Shown here piece after piece: positions 7,735 through 16,000 of a stretch of 64,000 nt of DNA. Under the pieces are notes generated by a model that saw nothing but the letters and a program-made list of their open reading frames with translations, was not told the DNA's origin and searched no databases. This DNA is from Ochrobactrum sp. Marseille-Q0166 (GTDB lineage Bacteria > Pseudomonadota > Alphaproteobacteria > Rhizobiales > Rhizobiaceae). Each line of letters begins with the position of its first letter. The stretch's first letter is position 1. The stretch is from the NCBI RefSeq assembly GCF_014397025.1, contig NZ_JACJUO010000002.1, positions 1-64,000 on the forward strand. Direction: 5' to 3'. Made by a program: the position numbers and the translations under genes.

Positions 7735-7760
7735 CAAAAACCCCGCCGAAGCGGGGTTTA
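7735..7760 (+). terminator. Rho-independent terminator after the methylase
   Basis: CCCCGC-CGAA-GCGGGG hairpin preceded by A-rich sequence and followed by TTT. It closes the ParB/methylase unit and, with its A-run, could also act on the opposite strand. Confidence 0.8.
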
Positions 7761-7913
7761 AAATGGTCACGACTTACGCAGCCGCGCACTCCCACCACAA
7801 ATGCAGCCGCATTTTAGCCGATAGCAGTGTCACGAACATACGGAATCTCAACTCACGACGTTGGAGTCACTTGGCAAGGCGTTGAAAGCCGCAATGTTGT
7901 TAAAGCCACTTAA

Positions 7914-8186
7914 TTTTCAGAATATTGGCAAGAGCCAGATCCGAATACAAAGCGTACGCTTTTTCACTATTTAGCTCTAAATTTGAAAGATCACTATTTG
8001 CCTCCGCCGGTATTTGGAAGACTTGGAAGGGTACTTGGAAAAAAGGAAGACCCGATTAAGGTCGATATAATTGACTTCCTGACAAGCGAACCTAACTTCG
8101 TTTTGAATCCAGTTATCGCGAAAGCAACGCCGTCAATCCTTCGCACATCGCATGAAATCGACACGGCACTCAGCGGTCAGTGGTAA
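7914..8186 (+). pseudogene. C-terminal fragment of an unidentified protein
   Basis: An open frame bounded upstream by TAA reads FSEYWQEPDPNTKRTLFHYL, then DHYLPPPVFGRLGRVLG and DFLTSEPNFVLNPVIAKATP. The composition looks like real protein, but no start codon with a ribosome site precedes it; only a TTG at 7983 is available. It is best read as the tail end of a truncated gene left by an insertion or deletion in the cargo region. Source protein not recognised. Confidence 0.35.
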
Positions 8187-8336
8187 TAAGTCAATAAAAT
8201 GCCGAATCATTTGCAAGACTTAGACTTGACCACCCTAATTTAAATAACTTACAAAAATGTTTTTCATATCAGAACCTTATGAGATAAAATTAAAGTATCC
8301 CCGCCAGAAAAATATCTACCATCTAGATGGATACAA

Positions 8337-8654
8337 TTAAGGTGCAAAAAAATCTTCCGTTATATCACTTATATCATTTACATTGATACTAATGGATGAG
8401 TATAAGTTGGACATAGTACTATAATCATCTTCGAAAGATTCAACAAAAAACTTGGACTCCTTTCCATTCTTATCTACAGTGAATGAAAAATACACCTGAT
8501 CTGTATCAATATTTGAAATATGTGAAATATATAATTTATAATTCTTATGATTGCATAAATAGGTCTCTGGAGCGCCTTCAATCCATTTGATTTTACTCTC
8601 ATCCGTGGCTTTAATTAATTCATCTATAAAGTTTCTTAATGAAGTCGGTATCAT
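8337..8654 (-). CDS. Hypothetical protein, second gene of cargo pair C
   Basis: A 105-residue soluble protein (MIPTSLRNFIDELIKA...), lysine- and aspartate-rich with strongly AT-biased codons. The middle looks beta-rich (YLCNHKNYKLYISHIS, VYFSFTVDKNGKESKFFVES), consistent with a small sensor or immunity-type fold. It is coupled to the upstream membrane gene by a 4-base overlap (ATGA). No family recognised. The pairing of a small soluble protein with a membrane protein suggests they act together. Confidence 0.6.
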   Translation of the reverse strand: MIPTSLRNFIDELIKATDESKIKWIEGAPETYLCNHKNYKLYISHISNIDTDQVYFSFTVDKNGKESKFFVESFEDDYSTMSNLYSSISINVNDISDITEDFFAP

Positions 8655-9208
8655 GCTCGATTTCCCAGTTTGCCCTTTGAAGCCATTTCCATTGCGACTT
8701 CAGTTGTGATTAGTGCAAGAGTATTCTTAAGATTGGTATAATAGTTGCTAGGTTGGCGTAAACCGTTACTAGCGACATAAGTTCGAATTATCGCCACGTT
8801 TGCTGCTTGAGGTTTAGATGCGTCGTTAATGGATGCATGAAAATGCTGTGAATAAATCTTGTTAACTTGTGTCAACAAAAAAGTAGGAACAGCTTTCTTC
8901 ATATCAATATACTGCATTATCTGCTCTATAGTAGACTGGCAATCACTCAATAATTTTAAGTCTGCTAAATTTTCAACACGTAGCAATACGTTGTTTGTTT
9001 CGGCTTTCACCTCCTCGGCCACGCCACGAGTGCGAATTAGCTCAACAATAGCAAACGATAAACCGTAAAGACTAGCAAAACCAGTAACTGTCGAGAAAAC
9101 GGCCTGTGAATTCAACATTAGCTGTGGAATAAAATACCATAATGCAAGGAAAGAAATAAAAAAAATTAACGCAATAATTGAGTGTACGCGCTTTTCCTTC
9201 AATTTCAT
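8651..9208 (-). CDS. Two-helix membrane protein, first gene of cargo pair C
   Basis: A 185-residue protein with a basic N-terminus and two membrane helices (residues about 10-30 and 38-58), then a soluble helical domain of about 120 residues with a coiled-coil-like segment (EEVKAETNNVLLRVENLADL). This layout occurs in membrane-anchored effectors of defence cassettes and in signalling proteins, but no family is recognised. It is the promoter-proximal gene of a two-gene unit with the 105-residue protein. The sequence is AT-rich like the rest of the cargo block. Confidence 0.6.
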   Translation of the reverse strand: MKLKEKRVHSIIALIFFISFLALWYFIPQLMLNSQAVFSTVTGFASLYGLSFAIVELIRTRGVAEEVKAETNNVLLRVENLADLKLLSDCQSTIEQIMQYIDMKKAVPTFLLTQVNKIYSQHFHASINDASKPQAANVAIIRTYVASNGLRQPSNYYTNLKNTLALITTEVAMEMASKGKLGNRA

Positions 9209-9567
9209 TCCACCTTACCACCCTTTGATCAGATATGCCGATTCGAAGCCCCATACTAAAATCAAAACTAGTATCTTCTTTGTGAAATAAGACAATATTG
9301 TTTATTGAATAAACACGTCATAAGAAATAGAATTTTAACCGTCATGCATAGCTACTGATAGAACTCCAACATTGAGATCGTTGTCAGCAGAAAAATATAT
9401 TTATTATTTATCCTTAGCCAAAACCGCCAGAACCTGATCGAGACGCTTGTTGGTCTCCTTGAGACTGCATCAACAATTGAAATCATTGCATAAAATTCAG
9501 GTTAGCCAATTCGCGATTTTCGCTTTGTTCCGCAACCCAACGGCTAACCAACCCGGCGGCAGGCACA
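9209..9567. other. Intergenic region with a short gene remnant
   Basis: AT-rich at the left, where the promoter of pair C must lie. On the minus strand at 9404-9469 a short frame reads CSLKETNKRLDQVLAVLAKDK, preceded at once by a stop. It looks like the coiled-coil end of a small lysis-region protein truncated when the cargo was inserted. The junction between cargo and phage body probably lies near 9470. Confidence 0.35.
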
Positions 9568-9600
9568 AAAAAGGCCCTGAGAAATACATCTCAGGGCCTC
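9568..9600 (-). terminator. Terminator at the end of the late operon
   Basis: AGGCCCTGAG (9572-9581) and CTCAGGGCCT (9590-9599) form a perfect 10-bp stem followed on the minus strand by TTTTTT. It lies just past the last lysis gene and ends the long minus-strand late transcript. Confidence 0.9.
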
Positions 9601-9603
9601 ATG

Positions 9604-9771
9604 TCATTTGCCGTTCTTAATCTTATAGAAGATCTGGACAATCAGCCAGATAATGCCAAGACTGGAAAGGCCAATTGATAGAACCTTTTCCAAATGCGGA
9701 AGCCATGCAGGATTTATAGCTGCAACAGTGGCAAAAGCAGTAGTAACACGATCAGCAAACTGATCTTTCAT
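9604..9771 (-). CDS. Small membrane protein, holin-like
   Basis: A 55-residue protein, MKDQFADRVTTAFATV..., with one strongly hydrophobic helix near residues 30-50 and a basic end (YKIKNGK). Its ATG overlaps the stop of the Rz1-like gene, so it is the last gene of the lysis cluster. Size, charge and position fit a small class III-type holin or antiholin, but holins have little sequence signature. The endolysin upstream has its own membrane segments, so this protein may instead be a regulator of lysis. Confidence 0.6.
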   Translation of the reverse strand: MKDQFADRVTTAFATVAAINPAWLPHLEKVLSIGLSSLGIIWLIVQIFYKIKNGK

Positions 9772-9983
9772 TTCCAGCATCCCCGCCGCTTGCCGTTCTC
9801 GTCGTTACCCTCGACACGCTCAGCCCCTGCCCGATCCACTTTGGTAAGAGCCACCAATCCAACGGGTGACAGGCTATTCGCCCGAAACCCCGCGCAGCTC
9901 GTCGCATTCATCGGCTGGCAAGCTGCGACGATGAAGGGCAACAACGCAAAAATCATAATCCGAAAGACCCCGCAGCTTCGCAT
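9768..9983 (-). CDS. Rz1-like outer-membrane spanin lipoprotein
   Basis: A 71-residue protein with a signal peptide (MIFALLPFIVAAC) ending in a lipobox whose cysteine (residue 22) would be lipidated. The mature part is short and charged. It is encoded in another frame and overlaps the end of the Rz-like gene, the classic nested Rz/Rz1 layout. O-spanins link to the inner-membrane i-spanin and fuse the two membranes in the last step of lysis. The start may be the first ATG or the ATG at residue 10. The mature part is less proline-rich than in lambda Rz1. Confidence 0.65.
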   Translation of the reverse strand: MRSCGVFRIMIFALLPFIVAACQPMNATSCAGFRANSLSPVGLVALTKVDRAGAERVEGNDENGKRRGCWK

Positions 9984-10173
9984 CGTCCTTTGTCCTTTCC
10001 CGTTCAGCTTTCATGTCTGCTTTGAGTTGTGCGGTTTTCGCCCTCTGAAACCCGCTATGATCGCCCCGGTAATATCCGAAGCCAAAAGAAAAGGCGGCTA
10101 TCGCGCCACCTGTCAAAACCGTTATGAGGGCCGTTTTCAGCCACGGCGGGATAAGTGCAATCAGCGCCATCAT
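9874..10173 (-). CDS. Rz-like inner-membrane spanin
   Basis: A 99-residue protein from MMALIALIPPWLKTAL. One membrane helix (residues about 10-32) is followed by a charged helical stretch (FQRAKTAQLKADMKAERERT), the usual form of an i-spanin with a periplasmic coiled coil. It overlaps the endolysin stop by 4 bases, and its 3' half overlaps the Rz1-like lipoprotein gene. Role: span the periplasm after peptidoglycan is cut. Identified by architecture and position rather than by sequence identity. Confidence 0.65.
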   Translation of the reverse strand: MMALIALIPPWLKTALITVLTGGAIAAFSFGFGYYRGDHSGFQRAKTAQLKADMKAERERTKDDAKLRGLSDYDFCVVALHRRSLPADECDELRGVSGE

Positions 10174-10991
10174 CCAAGCTCCTGATGGAGATCCTTGACG
10201 GCTTTGTATAAATCCACGCGACGCTTGATGGCATAGACTGCGAACCCACCAACCATGGCGCAGATGAACAATTGAACACGCCAATCCAGCCCGCCAAGGA
10301 GTGAGCCGATAGCCGTCACAACCATGCCAAAGCCAGTCAGAATATTCGTGATGACAGTTTTTGACTTTCCCGGAGGCGTTCCAAGCTCGCCGGGATCGGT
10401 AACTACTGGCACTTTCTCAATAACCTTTTCGACGGCAGGCTGTGCATTGCCAACCGTTTTGACCTTATTAAGAATAGCTTCGATCTTTGCAGGGGTGACC
10501 AAAGCTTTATTGAGCTTATCACCGGCATAGAAGGTCTCGCCTCGCTGTAGCTTGCGATGCGCGCCCTGCACGGCTGCAAGAACCGGGAACGATGCCCATT
10601 CCTGCGCGAGACGCTTGCCAAATTCCGTGCGGCTGATTTTGCCAGCAATGAACTCATTGTATCCGCGACGAATAAGCAGGTGATAGCCAAGACGATCCTG
10701 CAAATCCGGGTCAAATATCTGCGTGCCGCGCAAACCAAGCTCCCGCGACAAATCTTGCAATGTTGCTCGCATAAATTGGTATCTACCTGATGCAGACGAC
10801 TTGAAGCGCTTGGTAAATGATGCCTGCGCATCTATCAGATCGCCAAGGTTCATCGCTGTGATTGGTTTCGGCAACTCTCCCTGATTGTGACCATAGATCA
10901 CGTCATAAGATGCGCGGCCTGTGCTACCCACTTCCGTCTGTGCAATGAAGTCAAGCAAAAGCGCCGCGCCAGCTGGTACGGTTCTATCCAT
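10170..10991 (-). CDS. Endolysin, lambda R-like, with C-terminal membrane helices
   Basis: A 273-residue peptidoglycan-cleaving enzyme. LLLDFIAQTEVG with Glu20, then YDVIYG and SSASGRYQFMRATLQDL, match the lambda R (COG4678) lytic transglycosylase fold, where the early Glu is catalytic. Lambda R is about 158 residues. Here about 100 extra residues follow, with two hydrophobic helices (about 212-232 and 238-254) and a basic tail. A membrane-anchored endolysin of this kind may be held inactive or exported by its own helices. First gene of the lysis cluster. Confidence 0.8.
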   Translation of the reverse strand: MDRTVPAGAALLLDFIAQTEVGSTGRASYDVIYGHNQGELPKPITAMNLGDLIDAQASFTKRFKSSASGRYQFMRATLQDLSRELGLRGTQIFDPDLQDRLGYHLLIRRGYNEFIAGKISRTEFGKRLAQEWASFPVLAAVQGAHRKLQRGETFYAGDKLNKALVTPAKIEAILNKVKTVGNAQPAVEKVIEKVPVVTDPGELGTPPGKSKTVITNILTGFGMVVTAIGSLLGGLDWRVQLFICAMVGGFAVYAIKRRVDLYKAVKDLHQELG

Positions 10992-11134
10992 CGTGATTTC
11001 CTATTGATGTGAGAATATCTTCGTGCGCAGGGGCGGCATGTCCATCAACGCCCGTAACCCAATGCTATTTCAGTGCATCGGGATTTTTCTTTCGCAGTCG
11101 CCCGCTAGGCTCAGCAGAATGTGCGAAGGTATAA

Positions 11135-11308
11135 CTATTCTTCCAGTATCTCAGCTTCGTCGAAGCGTTCGGCTTCAAGTTCCGCAATACGAGCATTTGC
11201 GACATTGACCTGTGAGGCCAGCGTATCGACGGCTTTGGCGTAATCCTCAAGCTGACCTTCCTGCCAAGCGATACGGTCTTTGAGCATTTTAATGACGGTG
11301 GCCGACAT
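11135..11308 (-). CDS. Small coiled-coil phage protein (57 aa)
   Basis: MSATVIKMLKDRIAWQEGQL..., a 57-residue acidic helix with heptad-like spacing ending in EAEILEE. GGAGG lies just upstream, inside the end of the preceding gene, giving tight coupling. It lies between the tail fibre region and the lysis module, where accessory tail or lysis regulators are common. Function unknown. Confidence 0.6.
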   Translation of the reverse strand: MSATVIKMLKDRIAWQEGQLEDYAKAVDTLASQVNVANARIAELEAERFDEAEILEE

Positions 11309-11310
11309 TG

Positions 11311-11514
11311 TTATTCCTCCGGCTGTTGTGTTTCTTCAGGGTTGACCACCACGGCATCAGCAGGAACGCAGGAGATAATCTGACCGTCAGCCCATGCCGC
11401 CACCAGATCGCCGTTGTCGTCAAAGAGACGAACGCCCGAACCGTCTGATTGGAACTTTGCGGCCGAGAGTGTGAGCGTCGGGCCAGAGCGTAAAGACACG
11501 TTGAAGTTTTTCAT
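11311..11514 (-). CDS. Small phage protein (67 aa)
   Basis: MKNFNVSLRSGPTLTLSAAKF..., a 67-residue beta-rich protein with an acidic end (NPEETQQPEE). GGAG lies 8 bases before the ATG. It follows the distal tail gene and is tightly linked to the next small gene. Similar short proteins accompany tail tip genes in rhizobial phages. No function known to me. Confidence 0.55.
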   Translation of the reverse strand: MKNFNVSLRSGPTLTLSAAKFQSDGSGVRLFDDNGDLVAAWADGQIISCVPADAVVVNPEETQQPEE

Positions 11515-11563
11515 GATGTTTCTCCGTTGATGTTGAAAGCTAAGCCAAGCCGATGGCGCGAAG

Positions 11564-13087
11564 CTATGGCTTGGTAATTCCGAGAAGGTGGTAACGAATG
11601 CCCGTTGGACCGGGCAGATTGGTGTCGCCCGGCGCGTCTGGATACAGAATTGCGCGATAGAAAGTTTCGTGGTTTTGGATAACAAACGTCTGTCTTGACG
11701 TTTCATAGATGGCAATGTTTCCCCATCCGCTTTGGTAGTAAAGCCGCACATTGACGTAGTAATTGGCATGGCGGCGAACATCGCCAAAATCAGCCATCAC
11801 TTTGGGATAAAAGAACATATTTTTGTTCGGCAGAGGGATGTCGAAATAAACGCCGCCGTTACCCGAAGTGAACCGGCTGATTGCAACCCATTCATCCTGC
11901 ACCACATAGGCAGTCGGCAATCTCGTATCCAAGAGAATGTCGTTGTAATTTGGTGCAGTGTCGCTCGATCCGGGTCGTTTGAACTGTATGCCATTAGGCA
12001 AACGCCGGATTATCTTGCTTCCACCCGTGGTGAATGCTGCGGGGCCGTTCGCAAATAGCACAAACTTAGCAGCATGGCCGTAGGCACCTGTCGCACGAAA
12101 CCGAACCCCATCAGCATCAACGCGGTAAAAGAAATCCACACGTCTGCTATCGTTGCCGGGTGTTGTGTATGACACCGGAGGAAGCTGGAAAATGTTAGAG
12201 CCTTCCGGCTTCAAAAACAGTTCCATATGCATCGTCGGGTCGAGGTCAAACGATGTTTCTTTTGGAAAGAAATATGTCTGCCCCGGCGAGATCATTGGTG
12301 TTTCGCCAAAGAGAACGCATTTGACCGGCGACTTATCGCTATCCATGATCATATTGCGACGGATAGCCGTCCGCACGTCATAGCCCGGCTTTGCAACAGC
12401 GATCCGTGCCTTGCTCATGGATATCGCTTTTTGCCCTGACACGCGTGCGGGTGGCGCAGGCTCCGTTTCAGGTCCAGACGGTAAATCCCAAACCGCAAAT
12501 GTTATGTTGTCGCCGGGCGTCGAGACGATTGCTGAGTATGTTCCGCCTGTAGTGTCTGCACGCCCCGCCCAGCCATTATACTGAAACTCAGCCGCGATAT
12601 TTCGGTATTCTGGCAATCCAGTTCTCCCGGCTTCGACATTCGCGAGGATGCAGGAGTTCATGACGCCCCAAGCTCTTGGACCGCCATTAGAATTAGGGAA
12701 GTAACCGGCATATGCACGAACCCAGCCATCGCTACCGATGACACGAGCATCTGTAATGGGCGGGAACGGCAGGTCTGTCATTCTACCCAAAAAAGCAATC
12801 GGATAGAAATAATCATAGCTTTGGGTGGGGCCATAATTGGAACGAAGCCCCCATAAAGTCTGGCTTAGAGGCTTGCCATCGAGAGAATAACTCCCGGTTG
12901 GAAACCGGGATTTATTCAACTCGCCATAAGACTTATGAGCATAATCATACGAAAGTCTCTGAGACTCAGAGTCGAAGTAGAATTTGTCATAATCCCCTAT
13001 GGCGGTTGTAAATGGATTGTCGTTATCATTCTTCATCACCTTAAGAATTGGACCGACGCCCGGCTTTATTCCCATTCGCACACGCAT
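11564..13087 (-). CDS. Distal tail / fibre-region protein
   Basis: A protein of about 507 residues from the ATG of MRVRMGIKPGVGP, with GAGG 5 bases upstream; a TTG further upstream would overlap the previous stop. It is rich in Tyr, Gly, Asn and Pro, with repeated aromatic beta-strand motifs, as in tail tip and receptor-facing proteins. It directly follows the large host-specificity protein. No conserved domain recognised. A role in host recognition or tail-tip structure is inferred from position and composition. Confidence 0.6.
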   Translation of the reverse strand: MRVRMGIKPGVGPILKVMKNDNDNPFTTAIGDYDKFYFDSESQRLSYDYAHKSYGELNKSRFPTGSYSLDGKPLSQTLWGLRSNYGPTQSYDYFYPIAFLGRMTDLPFPPITDARVIGSDGWVRAYAGYFPNSNGGPRAWGVMNSCILANVEAGRTGLPEYRNIAAEFQYNGWAGRADTTGGTYSAIVSTPGDNITFAVWDLPSGPETEPAPPARVSGQKAISMSKARIAVAKPGYDVRTAIRRNMIMDSDKSPVKCVLFGETPMISPGQTYFFPKETSFDLDPTMHMELFLKPEGSNIFQLPPVSYTTPGNDSRRVDFFYRVDADGVRFRATGAYGHAAKFVLFANGPAAFTTGGSKIIRRLPNGIQFKRPGSSDTAPNYNDILLDTRLPTAYVVQDEWVAISRFTSGNGGVYFDIPLPNKNMFFYPKVMADFGDVRRHANYYVNVRLYYQSGWGNIAIYETSRQTFVIQNHETFYRAILYPDAPGDTNLPGPTGIRYHLLGITKP

Positions 13088-13094
13088 ACGGACC

Positions 13095-16000
13095 TCACAC
13101 AAACAAATCCCAATAACCTTCGTTCAAGTTGATAACGAACTTGTTGTCAGAGCTACTGAGTGTTCCGGCTTTAATGTTTCCGGCGTCAACCGAGAGAGCC
13201 GCGAGATTGTTGACGTTCATCTTGTCGGCTGTGATTGCACCGGCAACAATGCCGGAACCATCAATCAACACGAAGCCGCCATCGCTCCAAGGTGCAGCTT
13301 CCGTGACATAGGGCGGAACCTGCGCGAGAAACGGCTTATAGAGGAACATGTAGCTGTCAGTGCTTCCGGCCCGCGTTCCCAATTTGCGGATATGAATGCC
13401 TGCCGCCACTGCATTGGCCGGAGCAACCGAGCGCACCACAAGCCGCTGCCACGTTTCAGGGTTTGTGGAACTTCCACCAAATGCGGCATTCACAGACGCC
13501 GACGAATAGGCAGTCGCTCCATCGGCCATTCGCCACTCAATGCGTAATTGAATGTCGCAGCGGTGAGCAGAGGTGTAGACCGAAGCCTCCCACGTATCGC
13601 CTGCATTCACTGGATAGCAATATGCTTTCCATCCAGTCTGATCGGGCCTGTTCTGGCGCACATCGATGTATCCTTCCGCCACAGCATTGCTTTGCCAGAC
13701 GCGCAACGTCGGATTGAGTGGGCCTGCCCATGACGATCCCGCAGCCACAAGACTGAATTGCGACACCCACCCGGCAGGATTGCCGCTTGCGGCCCATGTG
13801 CTTAATCCTGCCGTGAACTGCGAGTTTTGAAGAACGTTGCGCGATATCCCGACTGCAAGCTTGTCGGTGGCAATTGAACCCGCAGCAATCTTATCAGCCG
13901 TCACAGCACCCGCCGCCAGCTGCGCTGCGCTGATCGCACCGGCTGCGATTTTCCCGGCTGTGATGGCGTTGGCTGCAAGTTTGTCGGTTGTCACAGAACC
14001 AGCTGACAGATGATTTGCGGTTATCCCGCCATCAACGATCAGTTCTGCACCCGCCTTAACACGCACCTGAAATGACGTAACATCCAAACGGGCATTACTG
14101 CCTGACCTGTTTGAATAGACACGTATTTCTGCAGTCGATGCGACCGTAGGCGGTGCGAAATCTCCTGAAAACCGCGTGAACGTAGGCGAAGTTGGCGTGT
14201 TTAAAACAGTGCTGTAGGTGGCTAGTGCCGCTCCGTCCTTATCGTAGTAGTGAATTCGGGCGAGCATATCCGCCGTGCCTGATGGGAACGCTCTCGCCTG
14301 ACAGGATAGCACGTATTTACGATCCAAAGAGACCGCAAACCGTGACGAATTCATATAGTTGCCGTATCCGGTAGCTCCGGTAGTATACATATGCACGAAG
14401 ATGTTTTTTACATCTACGTTCACATCGCCGGTCGTTGTGGTTATCCAGTCGCCCCTCAACGTCCAACTACCAGCAATGTCTTTTACCTGACTATCGGGTA
14501 CTAAGTTGGTCCAGTCAGTGAGTATAAGCTCTCTTGCAGTGATGGAATTAGCAACCAGCTTATCGCCAGTTATTGCATTCGCCGCTATCTTACTAGCGAT
14601 AACCGCGTTGGCGGCAAGCTGGTCAGTAGAAACCGCAGCTGCTGCTATTTTTCCAGCTGTGACAGAGTTAGCCGCTAACTTATCCGAGGTTACAGCAAGC
14701 GCGTCTAGTTTACCCGTAGTAACTGCACCGGCAGCTAGTTTATCAGTTTCGACAGCCCCGGCAGCGATCTTCCCTGCAACAACCGCACTAGCCGCCAACT
14801 TAGGCGTGGAAATAGCATTGTCGGCTATCTGTGTTCCGACAATCGTTCCAGTTATTTTCGTGGCTTCAAGTGCGGCTATCTGCGCAGCCTCGATCTGCCC
14901 TGTAATATCGCTTGAGGCAACAGTAGAGACCCACCCCGTTGGTGTGTACCTATAAAGTTTGCTGTCGGTGGTCAGATAAACTACGCGACCTACTACGTTG
15001 TCGGTGGTTGGAAGGGCGCTAACTATCTCTACAGGTTTTATGGACGAAGCAAACTTCGACGCACTAATAGCGCCTTGCACTATCTTGTTAGCAGTTACAG
15101 CGTTATCGGCGATCTTGACCGAAGTAACCGAGCCGTCTGCGATACCCGTCTCAGGCTTAACCCATTCGGCCCCATTCCACGTATACATTTTGCCGTCTGC
15201 AGTGTTGTAGAACTGCCTGCCGTCAAAATTGCCTTGCGTGGGCATCTGCTCGCCAATCTCAATCGGCGTGATGTTGTTTGCAAAATGATTGAGCCGGATC
15301 GCTTCATCGGCAATCTTGTCGAACTCAACCGATGCGGCCGCAAGTTTCGCAGCCGTTATTGCTCCCTCTCCAATGTCTTTATCAATCAGAAGAATACGCG
15401 GCGTTTTAACCGGCATCCATGCGGATGGAATGACCTGCCGACCAGAATAAGGAACGTAGACGCCTTGAACCGCATAATCTTCATCAGGCAGGAAAATGCC
15501 ATTGAGGATGACCGAACGGCTTGGATTGTCGTAATCGGGATCGCCATAAGGAATTTCGCCATCGAAGACGATTTCCAGCGTGCTTGCCAGCTGTACTTTC
15601 ACACGTACAGCACGCACGTCAGTCATGTTTGCAGCAAAAAACACCTCAATGCTTGGTCGACGTGAAATCCCTTCAGCGTCCTTTAATTCCGCAGGCTGGA
15701 CACCCCAACCGACCATGATCTGCGCAGCTGGCCAATTCGGAGTAAGAGGACCAACTGACCACGGCAGTGTGTCGCGATCTGCATTCCAAATGTAATCCGA
15801 TGGATCAACCTCAGTGATTGATGCAACCTGCGTAACATTCGGCTGATCATCCAGCCCCATGATCTCGAAATGCTTATTCTGATAGCCTTCCTTCGGGCTT
15901 GTCAGTGCAATCACGTCGAAAGGATCAAGAACGGCAGCCCACGGATGCAATGTCACAATATGCTTACGGAAACGACGATTTGCCTTGGCGAGTGCCATCA

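Larger units (their letters stand above)
7716..8336. other. Mostly non-coding AT-rich gap with one gene fragment
   Basis: After the terminator this stretch holds only a short open frame without a start codon (listed separately) and AT-rich sequence. I see no promoter or structured RNA that I could defend. It separates cargo pair B from the oppositely oriented pair C. Confidence 0.5.

Noticed and set aside
9694..10185. 163-residue plus-strand frame across the lysis genes
   Set aside because: Antisense to the spanin and holin-like genes, no ribosome site, arginine/proline-rich shadow composition.
14506..14955. 149-residue plus-strand frame in the tail tip gene
   Set aside because: Complementary reading of the Ala/Val-rich repeats; no ribosome site.
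13800..15370. Possible CRISPR array or satellite in the regularly repeated region
   Set aside because: The repeats are degenerate, coding and in frame with the tail tip protein; there are no constant repeats with unique spacers.
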